Notes under the pieces: generated by a model
The model's input: the letters and a program-made list of their open reading frames with translations, nothing else
What the model was told of the DNA's origin: nothing
The model's database searches: none
Program-made: the position numbers and the translations under genes
Part shown: positions 24,140-36,000 of the stretch, one piece after another
How positions within the stretch are numbered: position 1 is the stretch's first letter
How the letters are laid out: each line of letters starts with the position of its first letter
Source: Massospora cicadina
Taxonomy: Eukaryota > Entomophthoromycota > Entomophthoromycetes > Entomophthorales > Entomophthoraceae
Length of the DNA: 64,000 bases
Assembly: GCA_022478985.1 (NCBI GenBank)
Contig: JAKSZP010013338.1
Span: 1-64,000, forward strand
Direction of reading: 5' to 3'

Positions 24140-24939
24140 TGATATCACAATTAGTGAAATTTTGGGTTTAGAACGCCCCTCTAAGGCTAAATCCAATAAA
24201 GGCCTTGGAGTCAAGGCTAAAGCCCTTAAATTACTAATGACCTCTCCAAAGTCATTTACTGGAACCGGATTCTGGCTTTACCAGCCATAGATGAAGCAAT
24301 TAGCGTTATAGAGGCGAGAAATTTGTGGAAATTGGTTCAAGAACTGGAAGATAACTGGTACAAGGTTACAGAATTTGGCCAAATTCACAAAATCTCGTTT
24401 TTGCTAGAAGTTGAAGATTTTATAGCGCAGATTGGGTTTTGTTTAATGATTTAAAACTATTGCAAATTTACCTCTTAACTTTCATGCCCTAGCTGAGAAA
24501 GGCTTTAGTTTCTCAGATAAACATTAAGTTTTATAAAAAGTTTAGGGATTATTTGCTGAAGATTTTCCATGTTTTCTGTTTATTCTTTTATGAAAACTCT
24601 GGGTAAAACTTTCATAACTGGCTAGACTACATTATCTGCTCTGGTTTAACCCTCGCCTTTGGCGCAAAGCCGCCCCCACATCAAAACCTATTCCTCTGAC
24701 CCTGTCACATATTTTGCCACGCTTTGCCATAGTTCCTACGCTACCTACCCCAGCTCTCAGGGACACTTGTCCCTGATGGTTGTCGTCAATTTGGTGTGCG
24801 TTTTGTTAAAATTTTTTTAGAAACATAACTAATATAATCTGGGACGGTGCTTCCTCTTGGTTAGCCACATTACTTTGTTCTGACACCTTTTGCAGGTACT
24901 TTTCCCCCTGAGACCTCCTGTGCTCAGCTTCATGTTACA
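24140..24939 (+). repeat. E1 3' LTR
   Basis: 800 bp, from TGATATCACAATTAG to ATGTTACA, following a purine-rich AAGAGTGGCTGG. It matches the three 5' LTR pieces in order. It ends just before 24940; the 82 bases up to 25021 hold nothing recognisable. Confidence 0.85.
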
Positions 24940-25102
24940 ATGTTGATTTCTGCGGATAAATTTGAAATCATATGAGTAGTTATCTGTCTCTTGACTTCCA
25001 AGTAAAATAGATAAATAAATACTGAGTGAAGTCTGGAGACCCAGACTCTCTGCTCAAATCATGAGAAATTCCACCACAGGTGCAAGAGAGGTCCTAAGGC
25101 AC

Positions 25103-25810
25103 TGTCAAGTGTGAGCTTATATTGCTCGCGTTTCCAAAGAGGTGGTTAGGAGGACCCATTCACAATCTGGGAACACACCGCTAGCACTAGGGTGAACAGT
25201 GCACCATAAAGGAGTACAATGTCTAAAGGGCCGAGGGCGAGGAATACATAAACTCTATTTTCTGAGACCTCTTGGAGGTCAGAGAATAAGACTAAACATA
25301 TACAAATACTTAAATTACAATTAAATAGGGGTTTAAAAACTAACTAAGTCGACCACCAAAGAGGTCTTTTCATGAAACAGTAATTATAAAGATTTGGGGA
25401 TCATTTACATTGGGTAATGCTTTGCGCTAGTACAATAATAAGCATAGGCCAGCATCTTTTGTGGTACTATAGCTCAAGTATGCTCATACTCAGGTGAATG
25501 ACTGCAATTGGATTTTCAAGTATTAGAAATATGTAAATTGAACAGGATTCAAAGCCCCGTTTTCCTGGCTAACATAACGTCCCATCTTCATTTAATAAAT
25601 AACTGGTTCACCACAAAGCTGAGAATGTAATGCCCCTGCTTCAATCACGAACATCCCTAGAATCAACTTGGGCATATTGTGCCCTTACCCAGCGTTGGTC
25701 CAAAGTGTGCTTCAGGTCAGGCAGGTTCATTAGCTTGTTTTTCTTAGCCCCTTCACGCTCTGCCTTATTTATGCAATCTGTCCCTACTATTATGTCATTT
25801 AACCATGGCA
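25103..25810 (-). repeat. E3 3' LTR (minus strand)
   Basis: 708 bp, read on minus as TGCCATGG...TTGACA. It is collinear with 30789-31493; both contain AACGTCCCATCTTCATT and TGGGCATATT blocks. The purine-rich GAGAAGATAATGCCA region precedes it on the minus strand. Confidence 0.85.
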
Positions 25811-25852
25811 TTATCTTCTCATTTTTTGGGAATTCACCCCCCTCCAGGGACT

Positions 25853-28660
25853 TCAGCCAGGGAGAAATTCTTGTAGGCAAGGGCCAGATTCTTGGCGGCG
25901 ACAGTTATTTTTACTCTTCAGTCCTGATTTATTGTTGAAAAGCATGTAGAACGCATCAATGAGGTCCTGGTCATGGACACAGCAACGTGCTGGGACCCAG
26001 CTGTTATTCACTGCATCAAACCCTTTCCACAACACCAGGTACTTCAGTCTCCTTTTCACATGACATGAGGCTACCACCTCCTCTACTTCCCAATCTGGGG
26101 TACCTTCCACAAGTTATGTCTCTGGAGTCTCAGGCGTGGGACCTTTAAAAAAGGACAACTTGCTCTCATGGAACATTGCAAAGATCCGAAATGATGAGGG
26201 AGATCCTACTGGTGTGAGGCGTGACTTACCTTTCTGACATAAGGTAAGGTCCTAACCTTTTTGGGCTCAGTTTTCTGAATGTATTATTAATTAAAATATT
26301 TTTAGCATCCAGTATCACGAGATCTCCTTCCTTATAGGCTGGACTCACCCGCCTCTTCCCAACTGATTTCTCCTTATCTACTTTCATGGCAGCCTCCAGT
26401 TTGATGTTAACCCCTTGATGTATTTTCTTGATGGACTTAGCAAAGTCCGCCTTTTTCTTCCACCCTGTACCTGCCAAAGGGTTCCATATTTCATTTAGGG
26501 TAAATCATATTTGGTGAAGAATGGAGAGCACCCAATGGAAGCATGCTGGGCGTTGTTATAACTAAACTGAGCCAGAGGAAGATGAAAATCCTAATCAAAA
26601 TGGTCAGCTGCGGTGTACCACCACAAGAACTTCTCCAGGCACTGGTTCAACCGCTTTCTTTCTAATCTGATTGGGATTGGTAAGCAGTAGTAAAGCACAG
26701 ACAAATATGAAGCGTTTATCACAACTCCTCCCAAAACAAGGATTTGAACTGGTGTCAGCGGTTACTAATAATCTCCTGTGTCACTCCATGGAGGGAAAAC
26801 ACACTAATAACAATGAGCCTAGCCATCTCCGCCGCTGTTACTGTGGTGCTATAAGGAATGAAATGGGTGAACTTTGTAAACTGGTCCACCACTACCATGT
26901 TAGCATCATAGCCCTCAGACGCAGATAGCTCCACAATAAAAATAACTGATAGGGAAGTCCAGGGGCCTTCTGCTTTTTTCAAATACAACAACCCCGTGAG
27001 AGGCTGGCTATTTGTCTTCATTCTATTGCAGACCAGGCAATCCTTAAAAACCTGGAAACCTGTGCGGCCAATACCTATCAATTATATGTGTGGCGAATCA
27101 GTTCCAAGATCTTCGCCTGCCTGGGGTGCCCAACAGTAATCCCATCATGGTGGTCTTTAATTATTTCCAGGCGGAATGGTCCCGCAGGAACTCATAAGCG
27201 TCCCTATAACCACATCATCTCGTCCTTTACATGGCAACCCCTGATAATATCTTCCTTGTTTAACTTACTCTTAGAAAGGACCATAGTATATCTGACAAGA
27301 GATGAGTTAGGAAAACCTTTCTGAACTTACAATATTCCTCCACATTCTCCATAGATGGAAGCACTGGCATGCATGACATGGTGGAGAGCTTCTTGTTTAT
27401 AATTTAACCTGGCAGAATCACCAAGTGGGTATTGTGAAACTCCACCTCCTTTGGATAAGAAGCTAAATCATGGTTATAACATAGGGCATAAGCCAAACAA
27501 TTCTCCTTGTTATTTGTAAAATCATAAGAGAGCACAAATTGGGCCAAGGTCTTATGACAGTTGATTTGCTGTGGGGTCAGGACATGAGGGGCGCGATAAT
27601 ACAAGAGGTCACAGTGATATTTATGAGCGCGGAAAGGTGTGAAGAACCATGCAAATGATGACTCCATTGAGACAGGACTTCCACTACCTCCAGAAGTTCT
27701 TTGTCATAAACAGCATAATTCAACTTGGCAAGAGACATTTTCAGTGAAAAATACCTCACTAGATGTTTAACTCCATCTCCCCCTCCTGCAAGAGTGCAGC
27801 AGCTATAGCGAAATTTGGACGCATCAGCAGCCACTATAAACTCTCCAGTAGGGCCTACATGATTAAGAACTGACGTGGACAGCAGGGTACACTTTATTGC
27901 TTGAAAGGCATCCTCTATGGAAGAGGACCACTAGAGAACCTTGGCCCCACTCACCTTATACAAAGGCACCGCTACCTCAGAAAGACAAGGTGTAAACTTT
28001 TTTTAGGAAAGTACAGGTCCACAAAATGCTCCTTAACCCTTTAACCAAAGTTGTGGTGGGCCACTCATGAATCACCTTTTATTTGTCTGGAATTATAATG
28101 TGGCCTTTGTCAAATACAATGTTGCCCAGGAAGGTGACCTGGGTCTTAAAAAGCTCACACTTACTGATTACAGCGTCAGGTTCGCTGTCCTTAAATGCTC
28201 CACCACTTGCTTCAGGTGAATTGCATAGTATGCTTGATCTGGGGAGAACATGAGAATGTCATCCATGTAGGCCACAGCGCATACACCCAGCCGGTCTCCC
28301 AAAGCTGCATCATTATGACGTTGGAAGATAGCAGGCGTATTCTTAGGCCCAAATGGCATAACCCAGAATTGGAAAATACCCTTTTCTGTACATAACGTGG
28401 TGGGCCATTCCTGCCCTTTTTGATTCTGATCTGATTAAACGCGTTCAAGCAATCCAGTATGGTGAAAACTATAGCCTTCTCCACATAGTAAGCAATTTGC
28501 GACTCCACTGGGATTATATTCAGATCTAGTATGATGACGTTATTCAAGTTCTCATAGTCCACGCACAAGTGTAGAGTATAATCTTCCTTTTCCACAAATA
28601 GGAGTGGGGAGCATACCAGAGAGGTATGCTTAAATATGGCTCCCTTTGCCAAATTCTCGT
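25853..28660 (-). pseudogene. E3 pol: RT-RNase H-integrase-chromodomain, broken
   Basis: On the minus strand. RT at 28652-28168, with SLVCSPLLFVEKEDYTLHLC, CVDYENLNN, MPFGPKNTPAIFQRH and an intact AVAYMDDILMFSP. RNase H at 27834-27404, with ADASKFRYSCCTLAGGG and YFSLKMSLAKLNYAVYDKEL. Integrase core at 27081-26755, with CLVCNRMK zinc ligands, VVVDQFTKFTHFIPYSTTVT and IISNR. Integrase C-terminus at 26477-26226, with KEGDLVILDAKNI and SPKRLGPY. Chromodomain at 26110-25853, with LKYLVLWKGFDAVNNSWVPA. These would copy and insert the element, with the chromodomain guiding site choice. Two catalytic Asp positions of the integrase are altered, and frames are interrupted. Confidence 0.87.
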
Positions 28661-29149
28661 TAAGCTACACATCCAAGGCTGCCTCCTCCCTTAGAGTCAA
28701 AGAGTAGATGGGAGAGGAGATGCACACCAGGTCAACTGTGAGTTTGAAATCACTAACAAACTCTCAATAAACTGGTAAGACACTGTCAGAAGTCTCATCA
28801 AACAAAGATTTCAATCACTCCAAACAGGAAGGTAAGGGTACTTCAAAATGAGCTGTAGCAAGGGTGCAAGGCTGAGCGCGTGTACCTTTGACAATTGGGG
28901 AAAACTGCCCTGAGTGTTGCTTTCAGACAAGGGGATTGTTAATTCCTGCCCACTTTTCAGAGAGATAACGAAAAGTTATTAGCTTTCAGGTTAGTTCTGA
29001 CATCAAATTTTGTGCCACCACTCCACTTCTAAATTAATTGGATACAGAAGTTATTTAACTGCTAGGAAACGGTCATCAAAGTGGGACTTTCCAACTTGAT
29101 AATCTACCATGTCCTGAACCTTCAGTGTGGGAATACTCTGGGATGACCC

Positions 29150-29290
29150 TGCCCTAACCATACCGCCAGGCAATTAGTTCAACTCAAGGTAGTCAGCCAG
29201 GTCTTGGTCAATAAAATTTTTGAGGCACCTGTATCCACTAATATCGTTGTTCTTCATTCCTCAAAAGGGGATGCAAGAGTAGCAGAAATC
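29150..29290 (-). pseudogene. E3 aspartic protease core
   Basis: Minus-strand translation around 29250-29180 gives ILVDTGAS followed, after a one-base frame change, by NFIDQDLADYLELN. This is the retropepsin active site and the following helix as in gypsy elements. It lies between the gag remnant and the RT, as expected. Confidence 0.75.
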
Positions 29291-29299
29291 AGAATGTAA

Positions 29300-30788
29300 C
29301 CAAAATAGTCTTTAATTAAAGCAGATAAAGGCAACAATATATCTTCACCAAAATCTTCATCAGGCGTTATCATGCCCCAGAAAAGTATTTAATCAAAAAA
29401 GGAGAGCTATTTTGACCACCCTCACCACTGAGGACACATACCCCACATTACACTCAGCAATAACATACTTATCAGAAAATTACAACCACATTTTTTTAAC
29501 TCCTGTGTCCTGAAAATCATAGTGGGGGTCAAGCGCGGGTTCACAGAGGCAATGTGGTACACAGAAATTGGCTTTAAGTTGGGCCCACGGGAGCCAATAA
29601 TTGGCCAATTAGGATTTATATAATCTACGTTATTAAACGCGCTTTATGTCATTAATGACACCATGCTTGATCCAATAGGCAACTGGGCATCGCTATCCAA
29701 CACATCACTGCAAGGCTACCCATCAATGGATTGGATAGTCCCTCAGGAATGAGCGTCAGAGGGGAAACCATATCAGATGGATTGTTTATTTTAAATGTAT
29801 TACTAGACTCATCTAAACCCACAAAATTCCCCCAAATGTAGGGAGGATCAGCGGGAAGTCCTGCCCCATTAAAAGAAAAGTCAATAGCCTTGGGCGTCAT
29901 ATTCATAGGGGCCGCCGCAGGTGACATCATTGTGGCTAAATCAGCTGAAACATTTAATAAATATCAGGAACTAAACCCTCACTCGCCTTTGAGTTTCTTT
30001 GAAACCAAAGGAATGGAAGGATAAGACTTCTCCCTTTTAGAGGCATACGCGAGTTTTTAGGGCCTGTATTTATAGGGGCTTTTCCAGATGAAATAATGAC
30101 AACTTAATTAACTATTTTCTTAATGTCTGGAGCGGGAAATTATCCAAAAGAGCTTCAAGAATATGATTGAAGCTGTCAAGGTAAGCTGACATACTGGGGC
30201 GTTACTCATGGTAGTATCCAATGCATCATGGAGAAGCAACACTTTAACTATCTTGGATATAGGCAAGCCCAAGGCCCAAGTGGATTCATAAAAATAGAGG
30301 CACCAAGGGCGCCCAAATCCACAGTTCACAAATGATCAACAGAAAGTTTGGGAAAAATCAAAATTGGGTTTACCTACTTCCAGGGGCCACTCCAACTCTC
30401 TATTGCCTCTGAAACCCATGACACAATTTACTAAACATGAAAAACCCAGGCAGGAGCCCAGAAAAAGCCAACGCAGCCACTAAACTTTAGTAGTAGGCAA
30501 GCTAGGGCTGGTCTTATCATAAGGAGAGGAAGCAGTGGAAAAATCGTAATCCCAAGCAACCAGGCCTCAAACAGGTCAGAACCACCATATACTTGCAGAA
30601 AGGGTGGGAGTCACACTATGAGCAACAAAAAGAGAAATACCAAGCTGGCACACCACCAAAGCAAATGATAATACCTTGTTCAAAAGCATCAAAACCACGT
30701 TGCACAGACAACGCGCTCCATTTTTACTAAGAGAAAATCCCACATGAAATAAATTCCAACCTGACCAATAGAAAGGTTGGTTAACTAA
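29300..30788 (-). pseudogene. E3 gag region, decayed
   Basis: Directly inside the 5' LTR on the minus strand. Open pieces include 30329-30120 (STWALGLPISKIVKVLLLHD, plausibly capsid) and 29930-29652 (MMSPAAAPMNMTPKAIDF...). Stops separate them. No zinc knuckle was seen. The call is mainly positional. Confidence 0.58.
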
Positions 30789-31493
30789 TGTCAAAAGCGT
30801 GTCTATAACAATCACGTTTCTTGAGGTGGTGGTGAGGCCCCATCCCACAATCCAGAAACACACCACTAGCATTAGGGTGAACAATGCACTGCAAAGGAGT
30901 ACTGTGCGCAAACAGCCTAGGGTGAGGGTTGCACAAACTCCGTTTTCTGAGCCCTAATGGAGTTGTACAAATAGGATTAAACATATAAATCATTAAAATA
31001 TAACAAGTGGGGGCTTTATTATTAACTAAATCAGCCAAAAAAGAAGGTTGATCAAAAAAAAACTAATTATAAAGAATCAGGTATCATTTTCCATTGGGTG
31101 ATGCACAGCACCCAATAAATCAATAAGCCTAAACCAACACCATTTTGGTACTATAGCTTGATTATACTAGCACTTGAGCAATTGACTGCAATTAAATTTT
31201 TGCCAGATTTATAATATGATAAAATGAATGGGATTCAAAGCATTATTTTCTAGAAAACGTAACGTCCCATCTTCATTCAACAAATAACTGGTGCACCACA
31301 AGGCCAAGGATGTAATGCCCCCATGTCCATCACACGCACTTCAGGACCAACTTGGGCATATTTTGCCCTTACCAGCGTTGGTCCAGAGTGTGCTTCAGGT
31401 CACGCAGGTTCATTAGCTTGTTCCTCTTAGCTCCCTCACGCTCTGCTTTATTTTTACAATATGTACCTACTATTATGTCATTTAACCATGATA
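30789..31493 (-). repeat. E3 5' LTR (minus strand)
   Basis: 705 bp, partner of 25103-25810. Minus-strand start TATCATGG differs from the TGCCATGG of the other copy by two transitions. It ends TTGACA. Open frames across it (for example 30911-30576) are not supported as genes because they lie in LTR sequence. Confidence 0.85.
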
Positions 31494-33605
31494 GGTACCA
31501 GCAGAACCATATTACAGTTTAGTGGCCTTGCTTATGTTGGTTACGAGCGGTGGGTCACTGCTCTATCTTCTAAACATCCTCCCTTTGTACCCCCTTTAAA
31601 ACTTCTTCCTTATTGGGAATTATTGAAGGGTTTTTAGAAAAGTAGCCCATATCAGGAGTCATCAACAGGGCCTCAATGCTTATACTACACCTAATATAAC
31701 ATCCTCTAAGCTCCCTGATTTAATATTATCAAAATAAAACCCAATTTCTTAATGGATCAGAAAAAAGTCAGATTGGCCGCCTGTTATGAGGTTACATAAT
31801 TCAGATTGATAATCTGAGTTAGTCAATCTACCCTAAGAGTTTTTATATGAATCAATCAGTAAAATGAATTTGTTTTGAAGCAGACTTTGCAAATATATAA
31901 AAAATTGGCTCTATCAATGAACTACTTTGCTGATTCAAGTTATAAGCTGTCAAAAATTAACAAATATGTACAAATTCATTAAGAGAACCATCCAATATAT
32001 GCTACTCTTCCTTAGTCAGCCACTGGAGTATGCCAAAAAGGGGATCATATAAGCCAGTTCTAAGACAGCCTTCAATCCCCTCTCTTTTTCTCCCCATAAG
32101 TACACTGTTCATAGGGTTTATTGTCAATCCTTCCCTTTTTGGACCCTTTATTAGTTGAATCCTGTGCTCTCATTTGTTCTCCATGGACTCCACCTGGTTT
32201 TACAATTTCAAAAATTTCTTTGTTAATCTAAAAAGCACACTGCTGTCCACATTCTGGTTACAATAATTATAAAGTAAATACTTCAATCCATCAATCCAGC
32301 AACTCACTATACCCTAGCAGAAATCACAAAGAAATATGTTCCCAATCTACATTATTAATCTGCCGCATATGAAGGCCACTCTTAAACCCAGATTTACCTC
32401 TTCAATACACCACTGACTTGGCGCAATATAGACAAAAAGGGGGCTTTCCAACATGCTAATTCTAACATACCATTTTTGAGTGAAAAACGCCTTTCAGGCC
32501 AACCTGAGAGGGTTCTGACCTCCAGATCATCTGGAAAACCCATCTTCATGATCATCTGCCCCATTTCATGTTATTAAATCAATCTGACGCCATGACACAT
32601 TTTCTGCCCCTTGAACAGCGGTTTGATCCAGCCCATCAACAGCAGAATGATTAAAAGCTCACTAAGCTTTTAAATTAAATCAATTTGATTCAACTTGTGA
32701 TTTATTTATCTAAATTGTGAGTCAGTACTCCAGAGTGAGTTTGGTGACTATCAGCAGCCTGGTGGCATACATGAATATCCTGGAGCAGTTACCAAAGGCA
32801 TTCAACTGCAAGCCCAGAAGTAGTGGTTATCCTCTATGCCTCCCCCATCTTTGTAGTTTTGCCACAGCAAGACTTGCGGTTTCCCCATTGCAGCCATTTG
32901 GTTTGCTATGGGGGCCTTTAGTACAGTTTTTAATTCTTACTTCCTTATAAGAGCCCTAAAATTTCCCTCATTCCAGTCATTAGTACAGATGTCACACTGG
33001 CATTCTGGGGCTTTCACTGGGTTGTGACACCCTCCAGACTGAAATACCAGTCTTAAATGGTTAGATAAAACTATGACAGTGAGAGCACTAAAACTGAATA
33101 TATACAGCAATGAGGTTTTATTAGCTATTATACGTTTGTGAGGGAGATTTTATAAACTATACATCAACTATATACAGCTTTGTATATAAATTATGTAATG
33201 CAAAGTTATCAGTAGAACGTATATTGCTTTTTCCATATACTTTGCTAGCTAATTTTAAAACATTTACTTTTTTTAAGAAACTATTTATAGCGGTATGTAA
33301 TATGTTTTGAGTGCTAACATCCTTAACTGAAGATAACTCTAGAAAATTAAAATTGCACAGTTTAATTTATTATAAGTAGGCCAATAATAGCTTGTAAGTT
33401 ATACATATAAACTTCATACTATACAAAACATATAAGTGATACAAAAATACATATCTATAACCAGGATACATCATGTAATCTGTAATATATTCAGGACTTT
33501 GCACTGAAACAAGATTTTCTGTTAAACTACTTATACCTAAGTAAAGTAACTATATGGCAGGTACAACTAAGAGGGATTATATATTCCCTAAGATATCTAT
33601 AATAT

Positions 33606-35609
33606 TGTAAGTCCAGGGAGTGTAACGGACTGAGAAAACCCTAGTTCTGACTGCCTATATTAAAATATTCTTTTGGTGCCACAGGCAAGCAACCAAAGCA
33701 GCCTAACCAATTAGGGAGAGGTTTGGGGCACTGACAGCGCCAAACATTGCCTACTACTGGTTGGTTATGCAAAGTCCTCTGGGTTGGTCTGACCCAACCA
33801 TATGTAAGCTCATCAAACCCAAACACCCAAAAAAAACCATAGATATGCAAGGTATGAAAACCCCAGAAACAACCTTATTTTTATTTTAGATCATAAAAAA
33901 CAAGGGCCCACTGACCAGAGCTCATCTGGGGAGCCGCTGCCAATGCTCCTTAGGTAGGGAATGCTAGGGTGAAATATTCCAAATTGAGCTTCAGAATGGG
34001 CAGGCATGCCTTATAAAGGCTGCCCCTTGGGGGCCTCACCTGAGTCATTGATTAAGCTCACACAAGCCTAATCTACAACTTGGGTGAGGCACAACCCAGC
34101 GCCCAAAATGACCAAGCCAAAAGCATTATTAAATCAATCTGACTCAAATTCAGAAAATCCAAATATGAGTCAGAATGCAACTATTGAGATAAACTCAATT
34201 GTTACAGGGAGTGTCTCCTCCACTTGAACTGGGTGGCAATTCCTTTCCCATCCAAAAAAGATATGAGAAGGCCAGCTTCTCCTCTCATCTCCCAGGGTGA
34301 CCTCACCTATATGGTGGACAATTGGTGGGTCACAGCTTACCCTTTAAGAACTTCGCCGCCTATCCCAGTATTAACTTCAGTAAAATTGGTATGGTGAATT
34401 AAGGAATTTTTGTTAAGTTATCAGAGAATTGGCACCTACATGGTATGAAGGGGTCAAATGGGACCTATGGCAATGAGCCTTCAGCATCAAGGCATGACAG
34501 CACCCAACTACTGGCAACAAATCCCAATGGCCTTGTACCTTCAGTGAAAAAACATCTAATGTTGAATATTCTCTAAAACTTGCCAATGGCATCAGGCCAT
34601 TAGTAAAAGTTGTCATCAGCTCCAAACCCTCTCTGAAAGAATTGAATGCTTTGTCCAGTAAATCTCACCTGGTCAAATAGAAGCCAGAGTGACTGGGTGT
34701 GGGAAAGTTGGGTTCCCCAAACCCATTCCTGACCTCTTGGGGCTGTTCCAATGAGGGGTGGCCTTGGGAGGTTCCCATTTTCCATCAGTGAGACAATGTC
34801 ATCACATTTTGTTAGACCTGCAGAAAATCTGCAATTTGGGTATCCATGGACAAACTGATACTGACTGGGCCTGCCACAAGTACTTATGAAGTTGGTTCAA
34901 AATGAGTTAGTTTTTCCCCTTGCTTAAAGTTTTTGGGTCAAATTTTGAGGGCCCCAATCCTGTGTTTTTCTAAGCTATTCCTCAATTGATCAGCTATTTG
35001 AGCAGTCATAACACACTGAGAAAATTGACAGTCAATTCTCTTATCTTAAATTTTCTAAAAATCTTCCCACACTCCAATTTATTTGATTAAGCTCAAATTT
35101 TTCTTTGCTAAACCCCTGCTACATCTCCAATATGGCCTCTCAGGCCTTGTATTGACTGGGCTATCCTGGTCATGTTATTAACTTTGGTCCCCACAGAAGT
35201 CAATTGGGTCTATTATATCAAGAACTTTGTGGAACTTTTCCCAATCTCTGAGGCTTCTGCCACCAGGATCTCAATATTTTAGAGGCAAAATTGTTCCCAC
35301 TCTAGGAGAGAATCTGCACCATCATCAATGTTGCTGTACCTAGTTCCCCCAAGGGGGAAACCAAATTACCCAATCCCAATCTTGCAACTTTCTACACCCA
35401 GGCCCATTGGCCCTGATGTTGCAACAGCCTGGTTTTTTGCCAGCTTGCTTTTTACACTTGCATCCTGTCAGCACTCCTGGGCTACTTATCACCCTGCACA
35501 TTTTAATATCATTCAAGTGGCAATGCCTCTGGCATTCTGGCTCACCTTTTGGGTATGTTTGCATCCCAACTGGCAGGCCAGTCTAAGATTTATCTGCCAC
35601 TTTCATAAA
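33606..35609 (+). repeat. Solo LTR of the E2 family
   Basis: Starts TGTAAGTCCAGGGAG and ends TTTCATAAA, flanked by perfect AATAT duplications (33601-33605 and 35610-35614). It shares blocks with the E2 LTRs in order: GGTGACCTCACC, GGTGGGTCACAGCT, CATTCTGGCTCACCTTTTGGG. A TRIM-family solo LTR opened it 15 bases from its start. About 1.41 kb remains after removing that insert. No pol lies nearby, so it arose by LTR-LTR recombination. Confidence 0.85.
33621..34206 (-). repeat. Solo LTR of the TRIM-like family
   Basis: 586 bp, TGTAACGG to TTGTTACA, flanked by perfect GGGAG (33616-33620 and 34207-34211). It is homologous to the repeats at 961 and 2131, including CTCATCTGGGGAGCCGC and GCCTTATAAAGGC. 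The minus orientation is taken from the TRIM at 961-2712. It is a clean solo LTR inside the E2-family LTR, so it is younger than that LTR. Confidence 0.9.
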
Positions 35610-35823
35610 AATATATAGTCAGATATACTTTTATTATAAAACTGAATTTTACAAAAGTTTTCCTCTTCTATGGCATCAAAAATTATAAGGGTAGATACTA
35701 GAGGTTCAAATTAATTTAAAAAGCATATGTTTCTCACATGAACAGTTCTAAGTATCATGTTTAAATCAGTCTAGAATATGTACATGCATCTGGAAAATTA
35801 ACTAGTGGTTTATTTACATTATA

Positions 35824-36000
35824 TTTTTTAGCTCTGGTGGCGCCCAACCTAAAAAGGGTGGGACATCCACACATCATTATTTGCAATAAGCCAAACAAAG
35901 CCATTATCTTTAATAAAAAAATTAACATGGCACCTAGGCTAAAAGCCTAAGAAGTTATATCAGATGGGGAGGGGGTAAGGGATCTCCATCTAGCGTGTAT
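35824..36000 (-). mobile_element. 5'-truncated copy of the poly(A) retroposon
   Basis: Plus-strand TTTTTTAGCTCTGGTGGCGC through AAAAGCCTAAGAAG matches the 3' part (12380 onward) of the retroposon in the E2 LTR. Similarity fades near 36000, so only the 3' ~175 bp is present. Keeping the poly(A) end and losing the 5' end is the usual outcome of target-primed reverse transcription. Confidence 0.62.

Larger units (their letters stand above)
857..24939 (+). mobile_element. E1: Ty3/gypsy chromovirus, heavily nested
   Basis: A plus-strand LTR retrotransposon. Its 5' LTR (from 857, in three pieces, ending 9805) and 3' LTR (24140-24939) match along their length, for example in the CCTAGCTGAGAAAGG and TTTCCCCCTGAGACCTC segments. 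Internal order is gag, protease (VDTGA, near 11380), RT, RNase H, integrase, chromodomain, as in chromoviruses. It is opened by a TRIM-like element, LINE C, chromovirus E2 and a solo LTR, so its true unnested length is far below the 24-kb span. Both LTRs end in TTACA. I could not find a clear 5-bp target duplication, and the LTR start is approximate because the first bases differ (TGTTTTTCAC against TGATATCAC). The coding region has many stops and frameshifts, so it is dead. Confidence 0.88.
25103..31493 (-). mobile_element. E3: Ty3/gypsy chromovirus, complete structure
   Basis: A 6.39-kb minus-strand element with LTRs at 25103-25810 and 30789-31493. Flanks GGCAC (25098-25102) and GGTAC (31494-31498) differ by one transition. 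Internal order on the minus strand is gag, protease (VDTGAS), RT (YMDD), RNase H, integrase, chromodomain. It is the only chromovirus here without a later insertion, which suggests it is younger than E1 and E2. It still has many stops and frameshifts, a mutated first integrase Asp region (SVIFIVEL where SVDFIVEL is usual) and SNR where SDR is expected. Confidence 0.9.
25022..33060 (+). repeat. Degenerate E2-like solo LTR, split by E3
   Basis: The left piece (25022-25102) reads AAGTCTGG...CTCTCTGC, weakly like the E2 LTR start. The right piece (31494 to about 33060) holds GAGCGGTGGGTCACTGCT, matching the AAGCGGTGGGTAACAGCT block of the E2 LTR, and near its end GGCATTCTGG and CCAGTCT as in other copies. 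E3 sits between them with a 5-bp duplication. The rest of 31600-32700 is too diverged to align by eye, and the outer limits are approximate. Confidence 0.5.

Noticed and set aside
852..24944. A 5-bp target duplication for E1
   Set aside because: TAGCT before 857 and ATGTT after 24939 do not match; the LTR start is uncertain by a few bases.
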